Source: Conus ventricosus (taxonomy: Eukaryota > Mollusca > Gastropoda > Neogastropoda > Conidae). Taken from it: a stretch of DNA of 64,000 nucleotides. This document shows positions 54,765 to 64,000 of this stretch, piece by piece. The translations under genes were made by a program, and so were the position numbers. The notes beneath the pieces were generated by a model. The model did not search any database. It saw nothing but the letters and a program-made list of their open reading frames with translations, and had not been told where the DNA came from. The DNA lies in the NCBI GenBank assembly GCA_018398815.1, contig CM031611.1, forward strand, positions 48,525,801-48,589,800, given 5' to 3'. Position 1 is the stretch's first letter, and each line of letters opens with the position of its first letter.

Positions 54765-55998
54765 CCAATGTGTGTCAGTCAACTATAACTTGCATTACGG
54801 GCAGTAGTGTGGGATCCTGATCCTTCTGTCCATAGGTTCTGTGTTGTGGTGTATTCTCTGCGACACCAGTGTATTTTTCAGTTGTTAGTGTGCTTTCATC
54901 ATCTGTGGTGTGGCCTTTTGTAGCTCAGTCCTATCTTTAGCAGTCTCTGGTTGTTGTTTTTTTGGGGGTGGTTGGTTTTGCAATGTTTTATTTATTACCT
55001 TCTATGGTAATGGCTTTTTATCAATCGCACTTAGTTCATGAGTGAACCAAACCACATGTGTAAAAGAAAACTGACAGAATAATTGGAAGTTACACTTAGT
55101 GTTGTTATTGTTAGTTCATCTCTGCTAAACAAGACCAATTCCCAAGAGGCTTGCAAGATGTGCAGACTGATGCTGTGGATAATGTTCAATTCCCTTCTTC
55201 TTTCCCAAGTTACCTGGGCTGGATTGCCCCCTATGATATGGGCTGCTAAACATTTTATGCATTGTCAAGCTTTATTGTGAATACAGATGTTTGTCCTGAA
55301 GTTCAAAGGATACTAACACCAGTTTTTGTGGTATTTCATTGTGATTTTAGTGCTATAGTTTTGTTTATGTTCTGAAAGTGTCTGTTTTCAAACAAAACAT
55401 TCATCATTATATATATTTTTGGTCTACCATTACAAACAAAATCAAACTATTGTGATATCTGGTTGTAGCCAAGGATATAACAAGAAAATTTCCCAAGTAT
55501 CTAAGATATATGTCAAGAATTGAAAGAGCACTGGGCATATCAGTGAACCTACCTAAGAAAACAAAATTGTGTCCCTTGATACCTGGATTGTACTGTACCC
55601 CAGAAATGCATAAATTTATCATATAAAACAACAATTGTGGGTTGTAAATTCACTACCAAATATTTACACAGGTGTTCAGTAAACACTAAAACCACTTTTG
55701 GCTGGGTTTGTATGTTTTTTGTTTTGCTGCTGTGGGTTTTTGTATGCTTGCAAAATATAATTTTTTTTAAAAAGTTGAATTATAAGATTATTTATTATAC
55801 TCAGAATGAACAAAATCAAATATTATTTGCAGGTATTATAGCCCTGGGTATGAGAAAAAACATGCCAAAAATCTAAGAGATATCTCCACAAATAAATGAG
55901 CACTGATCAAATTAGTGAACCTACCGCAAAAAGTCAACTTTTGCTCCGGCACACAGAAGTGCAAAACTGATACAAAATAGCGGCAGTCAAGGGGTTAA

Positions 55999-57090
55999 GG
56001 CATGTTAACCTCAACAAGATAAAGAAGAGAGAAAATTATGATTGCAGTGGAAAGAAGAGGTAGGTGCGATAGAAAAAAAAAGCAATAGTATTACAGAGCA
56101 TCTGATTCACATGGCAAAGTAGATTTGCTGTTTTCTAAAGTATTTTCAATGTTTTTATTCATGTTTAATCATGTTATCCATAGAAAAAGAATAATAATGT
56201 GAGAATGGCGTTCTAAAGATTTCCAGACGCTAAAAACGATCATACCAGCTTGGAAAAAAAAAAAGAGAAAAAAAGAAAGGATATCACATTATCAGCTGAA
56301 AAGAGGACAACAGACGTTCATGACATTTTAGAGTTATAAAGCATGCAATGCACTCATTTGTACTTGAATAGAGAGCCCTAACAAAACACTGCTCCCACAA
56401 ATTTTAGTGCAATTCACAACACTTCCTATGGAGGGACGGATATCATTACTGATATTACTCATGCACTCAGCCACAAGATAGCTTGACAGTACTTACAGCA
56501 AAATATGCCATTTTCTTGCCAGTACAAGTAGGGGAAGTTCCGAGTGATTGCATGTACATTAGCTCCCCTTTTGGGTTCAGGGGCTCATTAAGGCGGTGTG
56601 CAGTTCCATTGAATGTTTTTTAACCATTATAAGAAAGAAATTAAGCATGAATTACCGAAACGATAAGCTTTAGACCTAATGGTAATTTCATCAAGAACAA
56701 TGAGCTCATCACAACCAGTGATTAAAACTGGAACGGCAAACTTTGCAAAGGTTAGCCTTCAGACAAAACCAGTGGCTTAGATATCATAACAAGTATAAAT
56801 AAAGTGCTACGAAAGCAATGGTCTCCTTATCCACAGCCAACATATGGTCAAACAAAAATTAAACCTGCATGCAGAACTGACTGACACTAGTGGCAGCTTA
56901 ATATTTTTGTGACCCTGTGAAGTACCAATAACTTTACCAATAAACGCAAATCCTGTCACAGCTTATTCAAAAAATTAAAATCTGAATTCGTTTCAAGAAT
57001 TCTCTGTTGCCTATTTATAATACTGTAATAATTTATCCATTTTCAACACTGAACACAGAAATAAGTGATACAGATATAGCAGCGGTTGTG
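55999..57090. other. Dvl intron, no gene seen
   Basis: I looked here on the minus strand for the upstream DIX exon and found none. No mobile element was recognised. Confidence 0.45.
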
Positions 57091-57135
57091 AGTGAGAGTG
57101 AGCTAGAGAGAGAGAGAGAAAGAGAGAGAGAGTGT

Positions 57136-57878
<743 letters not shown>

Positions 57879-58280
57879 GGTAATCAAACAGTTCAGACGA
57901 AGAACACTTCTAACATGTATTGTACGTCATCCAGCCTTTTCTCAATCTCAAAATAAATGTATGAGGTTGTATTTTTTTCCTCATTACATGCTTCTAACGC
58001 ATGCATTTCTCATATCTAGATCCTGTTTGCTCTAATTAAAATTGTGTTAAAAGCTACCAAACACACACACACTCTTCATTTCTTTTCTGAATTAGATGCT
58101 GCTGTTAGTTGTTTTGGTTTTGTTTTTGGAAATAGTAAAAATCTGAAAATAAGCAACAACAGATATACTGGGAATAATTTCCTTCTCAGCTCTCTCTCTC
58201 TCCACCCCCACCTTATTTTTTCTTGCTTGGTGTTCCTGTGAAACTCAGACTGTCTGTCTGCATTGGTAAGATAAGATAAG

Positions 58281-58375
58281 ATAATGTTGCTTATAGCCCA
58301 GCCGACCCCAAAGGGCCACATCAGGGCTGTCACCACGTTAAAATCAACTCACCCTGTCTGCATTGGTAAGATAAG
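58281..58375 (-). mobile_element. Minimal LINE 3' end, left arm of a foldback
   Basis: About 70 bp of LINE 3' terminus (complement of ...GCTATAAGCAACATTAT) plus 25 bp of flank. The flank 'ctgtctgcattggtaagata' is present at 58254 and again at 58354, exactly 100 bp apart, like a target duplication around a very short 5'-truncated LINE. Confidence 0.8.
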
Positions 58376-58382
58376 ATAAGAT

Positions 58383-58477
58383 CTTATCTTACCAATGCAG
58401 ACAGGGTGAGTTGATTTTAACGTGGTGACAGCCCTGATGTGGCCCTTTGCGGTCGGCTGGGCTATAAGCAACATTAT
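58383..58477 (+). mobile_element. Minimal LINE 3' end, right arm of a foldback
   Basis: This is the reverse complement of 58281-58375 with a single mismatch (C/G at the GACCCC / GACCGC position), separated by a 7-base spacer. It includes the inverted flank as well as the LINE part. Confidence 0.8.
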
Positions 58478-58559
58478 ACATAAGATAATAGATACTGCAA
58501 TGAAGCTTAGCTTTATCTTGTGTTGCATATTAACTGTCGACCACGTCTCTCTGTGAGTG

Positions 58560-58619
<60 letters not shown>
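58560..58619. repeat. (GT)n microsatellite
   Basis: About 55 bp of GT just after the foldback. Confidence 0.95.
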
Positions 58620-58620
<1 letters not shown>

Positions 58621-58689
58621 ATTCATTTCAAAATACATGTGTATGTGCTGAAGAGGGAGAGAAAGCTAAAAATGAGACAAGACAGCAAA

Positions 58690-59066
58690 CCGACCTGCCT
58701 ACCTCATGTTATGCTCATCAGTACTAACCACAGAGATTTTCAGTAATTTTGCATTTTCCTTCAGTAATTCCACGGACGCGTAATACACGGCGTTTTTGAA
58801 CAAATAATGTGTACAAAACTCCAACTACATTTTTAACATTTTAACAAAAATATAAACAGTAAAAAAGGAACAAAAACAACAAAGCAGAATTAAAATACCT
58901 TGGGATGATGGCTGATGACGGACTCGGGACAGGAGTTTCAGGTCAATTCAAAGGTGATATACTTGACAGTTTGTAACTTACACAGCAGTCACCACAGATG
59001 ACACCACTGATGAAGAACCTAATGTACAACCCCCCCCCCCCCCCCACCCCAAAAAAAAATACAAAA

Positions 59067-59111
<45 letters not shown>

Positions 59112-59838
59112 GCACTAAGCCTTGTATTGTGCCTGCTGCTTGGAGTAGGCACTCTTGAGATGGGACAAGGGACAAGTTGTTTTCGCAGATCAGCTCACAC
59201 AACAGTCTTTCTGCGTTGGTGATCTTCCGTGTGTGGGTCTGACGGCTGCTCTCGCTGGATTTCGTAAACAACGATGTGATCTTCTGACTGGAGGCACTTG
59301 CAGCTGTCTCTTTGTGCATTTTCCCCGAGATATGGCGCTTGCAGTCATTTGCTCCCCCATGTCCGATGGAGAAGTCTGAATTGCACACCGAGCAGTATAC
59401 AAATCCAGGTCCATGTTTTTTGGATTGCAAAAGACAAGGCCAAGTCCGCGTGTATTTACTTCGGAACACTTGCTTCTTCGCCTTCTTCCGTTGTGGCACA
59501 GTGGTTTTCGAACCGGCAAAAAATCGGTTGAAACTTTGTCTTACAATGGCTGAACAAAAGGCTTCGAATGGCGCGCACAGATGTGATGGCGCGTCGTGTT
59601 GGCCCACAGCACCACATTGACCAATCGCAAGTTCCGAACCATCTGTGGTTTCGGCTTGAGTCAAGGGAAGTTACTCTGTGGTCTCGGTAAGGTCTAGCAG
59701 TCGACAATTTTTCGAGTCTCGAATTTGCGTAGTTTTTCAATTTTCTTTTCCGTAATTTCGCACGGAAAATCGTACCTCCGTAATGGGGGGTTAATTTCCG
59801 TAAGATTACGGACGATTACGGAAGGGTAGGCAGGTCTG
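58690..59838 (-). mobile_element. hAT-like zinc-finger element F (TSD CAGCAA)
   Basis: The left end CCGACCTGCCTACC (58690) and right end GGGTAGGCAGGTCTG (59838) are 14-bp repeats with one change at the very tip. CAGCAA(A) is found on both sides (58683-58689, 59839-59845), giving 6 or 7 bp. CCGTAA or its complement recurs five times at 59745-59822. A poly-C run and a (GT)n run lie at 59031-59045 and 59069-59110. Its ends are close to those of element E. Confidence 0.87.
59190..59664 (-). CDS. Element F BED-like zinc-finger protein, transposase core absent
   Basis: From Met 59664 the ORF reads past a poorly conserved lead to KKQVFRSKYTRTWPCLLQSK, then VYCSVCNSDFSIGHGGANDC and KRHISGKMH (C-x2-C...H-x5-H). 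Then comes ITNAERLLCELICENNLSL. The frame runs on through a (CA)n tract but the recognisable protein ends near 59120. This is the best-preserved of the fingers here, with all Cys/His ligands in place. No catalytic domain is present. Confidence 0.66.
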
Positions 59839-60179
59839 CAGCAAAACACAGAAACTTTTTTAAAATTCATACTTGAGGAGCGAATAAGTTGCATTTCTCT
59901 CTCTGAAGCATTTTGTCAAGTATGCTGCAAAACCAATAGTTTGGACGGGAGAGAACAAACGAACAGATCTTATTTTAAGGGGGGGGTGATGGATTAAGCA
60001 TAATCTTTTTTTTTTACATCCAGTCCTCTAGGCAAAAACAAAAATATACGTAGTAGGAAACAAAATCAAATAACACACATGAAAAAAAAATGCACCATTC
60101 AATGCACAAGTGCATTTGAAAAGAATACTATCAACAAAAACTTATCAGTGCCAAAAAGACTAAAAACATGCTGACCGGT

Positions 60180-60845
60180 AAACACCAGGGACCAACAGAC
60201 ATTCTCATCGACTAAAAACAAGTGGAAGAAGTAGAGAACTTCACATACCTACTAACCTAGGCAGCGCCAATGACCTCGACCATGAATTGAAGTGTCATAT
60301 AGGGAAGGCAACAAACATCAGCATTCAATCAGCTGAACAAAATATGGAATAGCAAGAAATTCTCCCTTTGAATCAAATTGAAGTTTTATGATTCTAGTGT
60401 GATTTAAACGCTGCTATATGGCTGTGAAACCTGGCAATTTAAGACCACCAAGGAGAAGAAACTGGACGCTTTTGACACCAAGTGCCTACGTAAGACCTTG
60501 GGCATCAAATGGTCAGACTGTATACCAAATGAAGAGGTCAGGGAGAGGTCCCAACAGCTCCCCATGTCAACCATCACCTGCAGACAGTGCCTCCACTGGC
60601 TGGGTCATGTCTTGGGACTACCCTCATCAAGACCTGCAAACCAGTCTATTAAACAGACCCCAGCAGGCCAAAGAAAAAGAGGACGACCCAGGATGAGCTG
60701 GCGACAAGACAGTGGAGAGAGACCTCAGACTCGCTGACAGAGGACGAAGTGACATCAGCAGACTGGCTGAGGACAGTACACAGTGCAGCGATTTGACTGC
60801 CTCATGCGTCGGAAGACGCAGGAGCATCTCAGTCTAAGTAATTAA
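60180..60845 (+). mobile_element. Fragment of another LINE: reverse transcriptase C-terminal part
   Basis: Frames read VEEVENFTYL, then LYGCETWQFKTTKEKKLDAF, CLRKTLGIKWSDCIPNEEVR and LHWLGHVLGLPSSRPANQSI, then QRKRGRPRMSWRQ. The thumb-like 'YGxETW...LRxxLGIKW...LxWLGHVLR' region is common to RTE/CR1-type LINEs and is unrelated to the I/Nimb-like copies. Indels break it. 5' truncated; no 3' tail is recognised. Confidence 0.75.
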
Positions 60846-61469
60846 CAAAAAATTAACCCGGCGCGAGCGAGAGTGAGAGAGACTGATCAACCAAGAGTAG
60901 GGGAGGGAAAGAGGGTAGGGCAAGTGGAAATTAAGCAAGACAAGGTGTAATCTACTTGTCTCCATGACAATTACTCAGGAATTTCTAACCCTGCTGGACA
61001 GATCTATTTGCCCAGTCGCCTAATAAAAGAACAGATAAAAATGTGCAACTGGGTTTCAAAACGTAACAGCCCATTTGGCAACTCAAAAATTTGCCCTAAT
61101 CATTTCTCTGATACATTTCTAAAATTCAAGGTTTTGATATTTTACATGTCTGTCAAGTTAGTTGATGTCATTAACAGCATTTGAAGATCCAATCAGCATA
61201 ATCCTGCGGTTTTCACAAACACAAAACACAGAATTAATGGACTGAAGTTGATAAAAAAGAACTGTTAAAATATTGGAATTTCAACCTACTGAAAAAGTCA
61301 GTTATCAAAACAGTTTGTCCAGTTCCTGTCCTTGACATGTTTTTTGAGTCAGTGTGATTTGTCTAGTCAGAACTATTCTTGATCTATCTTTTCAGTCAGT
61401 TCAATTCTGATATTTTAACAGTTCACAGAATATTCATTAGCAGATCTTTATGAGTACAATTGCCTCAAG
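60846..61469. other. Dvl intron or upstream region, no gene seen
   Basis: No coding similarity found; searched for the DIX start on the minus strand without success. Confidence 0.45.
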
Positions 61470-61859
61470 CAGGGTTCATAGCCTAAGAGCATCCCAAAAT
61501 TCCCAAACTTTTCCCAAACTTTCAAAACCACTTTCTGGATTTTTCAAAGACCTTTATTTTCTTTAAGCAGCCCTAAAACTGAAGTTAGGTAGATAAAAGG
61601 GACAAGTAAATAAGCACAAACACAACAGACAGACAGATTACCTTTTAATAGAACAGTTCCTTGTTATCACACCAATCTTCTAGCCTTATTATTGTCTGTT
61701 TGTGATGACCCACAGAAAATGTAAACTATTATATTCCTTTTTTTTCAGCCACAATGCACTGCCGTTGTTTGAAAAATGAATCAATGGATTCTGTCCTATA
61801 TGTCACAAGACTTACAACAACTGTCAATTCCAAAGGCAGCCAATGTGTTGTAGTGGAGA

Positions 61860-62164
61860 TTACATGGCTTGAAACAGCTGTTTCATGCCATCACATGATT
61901 TCATACTGTAATGGGATGTTATGCACTTCATTGCCCACAACACCTCGGCTTTCAACACTTCTGTGCCAGACACGTACGATGCCAAACTACCACACTGTTT
62001 TTCTTTCTGCGTTGCAGCTGATGAGACGGGAACCTCTGAAGATGTCACTGGTGCAACAGAGGAGGAGCTGGTTGTGGAAGACTTCTTGCTGTGGATGCCC
62101 ATGAAGTCACCAATGGGTGCAACCACTTTGTCAATGGAAGCCACATTCTTCTTGTGCTTTGCAC
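61860..62164 (-). CDS. Element G ORF exon 2: linker and start of transposase helices
   Basis: After acceptor TTTCAG it reads AKHKKNVASIDKVVAPIGDF, a Ser-rich linker, then GTEVLKAEVLWAMKCITSHY and SMKSCDGMKQLFQAM, where a TAA stop follows at 61860. In related full-length proteins SHYSxKSC...LFxxMFPDS leads to the catalytic domain, which is missing here. The total product is about 157 residues. Confidence 0.7.
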
Positions 62165-63152
62165 CTGAAATACAAATTTTCTTTTGTGTTTATAAAAGTT
62201 TTAATCAAGACACCAAAAATCGTTCTTGTTTATCATCATATCAATTTTATTATTACTAGTAGGCAAAATCTTTATAATCATCACAATCATTATCACTATT
62301 ATCATTATCATCCTAATTATTGTCACAATTATATGTCTTTAACATTGTTTAAAGAGAGTGTATGATGTTACTGCTATATCTGTATCAGAAATTTTATAAA
62401 AAATTGTAAATATTGATTGATCATTATAAAATTCTGTCAATATACTGTTAAATATTAATTAAAATGAATGTTCTTGTTATTGTGAAATAAATACCAGTAT
62501 AACTTACTGTTTTATATCAATTGCTATTAATGGTATTAACTTTTAAAAAAATCACTATTACTTTACAATTATGTACTCTCTATATGGAAAGAAATACTAT
62601 CTTCATTTCACATTAGTATTAATTATAACATGATTATAAGTTCACATGAATATTTCCTATTAGTATTGTTCCCAACCTTTTAAAAATATAATTAAAAATA
62701 GTATGAATGAAAATAGTGGGTAGCAGTGGTGGTAGTAAACAGCGTAAGTACTAGTAGTAGTATAATAATATCAGAGCAGAAGTTCTAGGAGAAGCAGTAT
62801 TAGAACAGAAAGAAGTAGTACTAGTAGTAGTTGCAGTAGAGCATGAGGTAATCACCACTTTGCAAATTCTGGCAATATTTGTAACAGTGTTTCCTTCAAA
62901 GCGCAGGTCACATGGTCACATTCTTTTTTCTTTTCTTTTAAAAGGGCAAAAACGTCAACCTGAACAACGTAAAAAAAATGAAAAAATCAAGTAGGTTGAG
63001 GTATGGCTGATGGGAGAGCGTTTGGATAGCTTGGCTAACTACTGAAACAAAAGGTTCACCAAAAATCATTTTCCGTCTTCGTCTCATTTTTCTTCCTGTG
63101 ACCAAGAGAATGTGACCGGTGATCCCACGCGATGAACACTGTATTGACTTAC

Positions 63153-63318
63153 CGCCGTTATGGCTGATGAGGGCTCCTTCACCCATCGATCCAATATCGA
63201 TGTTTTTCTGCACGCTGCACAGTACGCAGACCCACTTGTTGCCAGCATTTTTCCGCAGCCATCGTTTGTAAGTCGAATTTTCGAGCCACAGCTCGTTGAA
63301 AACGCACTGGTCCGGCAT
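63153..63318 (-). CDS. Element G ORF exon 1: zinc-finger
   Basis: Met 63318 begins MPDQCVFNELWLENSTYKRW and continues LRKNAGNKWVCVLCSVQKNI to SMGEGALISHNGG. The pattern W-x-x-W-L...C-x2-C...SMG-x-ALxSH is the N-terminal finger of a family of invertebrate hAT-like proteins. The donor GTAAGT after GGCG splits a Gly codon that is completed by exon 2, restoring SHNGGAKHKK (the last His ligand). Confidence 0.72.
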
Positions 63319-63649
63319 TTTGTTTTCTCTGAGAGACCCGGATATTCCAAGGGAGGTAACTCGCGTTGCGCTTGAAATCGAGAGTTCGTCTGCTACTCAA
63401 TTCGCTGCGGTTCATCCGATCGCATTTATTATATTTTATAGTTGTTTCCTCTTGTATGTTAAAATTTCATGGTCCCCGATTTTTTTCGGAGTGGATATTT
63501 TATATTGGTGACATAACTCTAAATTCACAAACTTTCACAAACCATATTCATGTTTTCTTATTTTTCAAAGACTTTCCAGGGCCTGGAAAATAACATCTTT
63601 TTTCCCCAAACTTTCCCAAACTTTCCCAAACGCTACGAACCCTGTCAAG

Positions 63650-64000
63650 GCAATACTGTCAAGTCAACTTTCAATTGTCAGTTGCTACATCATCACTATA
63701 TTTGTCAGCCAGTGAAGTCTTCATTCCAGTATATAACAATAATAAAACCAATAACATGGCAGAAGTGAGGGTGGTTTTAAATGGCAAGGAACCAGTCTTG
63801 TCATACTCAGACTGCCAAAGTCATCTGCTCTGCAGAAAATGATAATTTACATCTCCACAACAGCAGCACTGCTTAGTGTAAAAACCTACTGTTTGACCGT
63901 GATTTTTCAATACTATAGTCTACTGGAATTTTCTTTCGATTTTGGTTCTTGTTATCCACTGCAAAAAAAAAAAAAAAAAAAAAAAAAGATTGTTGCTATC
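63650..64000. other. Right edge, no gene seen
   Basis: No exon recognised; ends with a poly-A run at 63963-63987. The missing Dvl first exon should lie further right. Confidence 0.5.

Larger units (their letters stand above)
53334..55998 (+). mobile_element. piggyBac-type element, enlarged by microsatellites (TTAA target)
   Basis: TTAA borders (53334-53337, 55995-55998) with perfect 13-bp inverted repeats CCCCTTGACTGCC / GGCAGTCAAGGGG. Direct GGCGTTCGAGAT repeats lie near the left end (53351, 53399). A short acidic N-terminal ORF remains. More than 600 bp of GT/GA repeat expands the centre. No transposase core is visible. Confidence 0.88.
61470..63644 (-). mobile_element. hAT-like zinc-finger element G with intron-containing ORF (TSD TCAAG)
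   Basis: Ends CAGGGTTCATAGC (61470) and GCTACGAACCCTG (63644) are inverted repeats. TCAAG flanks both sides (61465-61469, 63645-63649). CCCAAACTTT is repeated at both subterminal regions (61495-61530, 63605-63630). It carries a two-exon zinc-finger ORF. About 500 bp of AT-rich ATT/TAG-type repeats fill 62200-62860. Confidence 0.88.

Noticed and set aside
54011..54820. Large His/Thr- or Cys/Val-rich open frames
   Set aside because: They are translations of the GT/CA/GA microsatellite in several frames with no family similarity.
58248..58490. Foldback dismissed as a pure assembly artefact
   Set aside because: One fixed mismatch between the arms and different outer flanks argue against a simple read-foldback, so it was kept as a finding, though an artefact is not excluded.

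Overview
This is a eukaryotic, animal genomic window with no prokaryotic features. It is dominated by one long, intron-rich host gene on the minus strand: Dishevelled (Dsh/Dvl), the cytoplasmic hub of Wnt signalling. I could place twelve consecutive internal exons between 52355 and 10364. They run from the last third of the DIX domain, through the Arg-rich linker, PDZ and DEP domains, into the Pro/Gly/Ser-rich tail. All splice phases fit across all twelve. The first exon(s) (start codon, rest of DIX) lie beyond the right edge and the C-terminal exon(s) lie beyond the left edge or in sequence I could not recognise. The gene's divergence and the repeat content (long tRNA-headed SINEs, an I/Nimb-type LINE, DIRS, piggyBac, Kolobok, hAT-like elements) suggest a lophotrochozoan, most likely a marine mollusc such as a gastropod; this is inference.

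Almost everything else sits in the Dvl introns and is mobile DNA. 1-2999 has no recognisable gene and is followed by a 1000-N scaffold gap. 4001-9153 is a decayed LINE (copy 1, minus). 10364-17836 carries the tail, DEP and PDZ exons plus a zinc-finger DNA transposon at 14599-16022. 17947-20252 holds SINE copies. 20253-31367 is a nest of transposons five levels deep. Then come the exon at 31484-31553, piggyBac-type elements at 32211-33703 and 34799-35881, four Dvl exons at 36416-41598 with a SINE between them, a Kolobok/THAP element at 43674-44762, a DIRS retrotransposon at 45269-51076 (itself hit by two DNA transposons), a third SINE copy, the DIX exon at 52286-52355, a third piggyBac-type element with a giant GT/GA repeat, LINE fragments including a 95-bp foldback, and two more zinc-finger elements at 58690-59838 and 61470-63644.

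The most interesting system is a set of eight hAT-like elements. Seven begin with 5'-CAG and end with CTG-3'; in the eighth one terminus is degenerate. They are flanked by 5-6 bp target duplications, several verified by nested or empty sites inside this window. Each is only about 0.8-2.2 kb net. Each encodes a single N-terminal BED/TTF-like zinc-finger module and no recognisable transposase core. Each has its own short motif repeated between the 5' terminus and the start of the zinc-finger ORF. This looks like a recurring architecture (DNA-binding module plus private subterminal sites) that could act as repressor or titration elements or be trans-mobilised.
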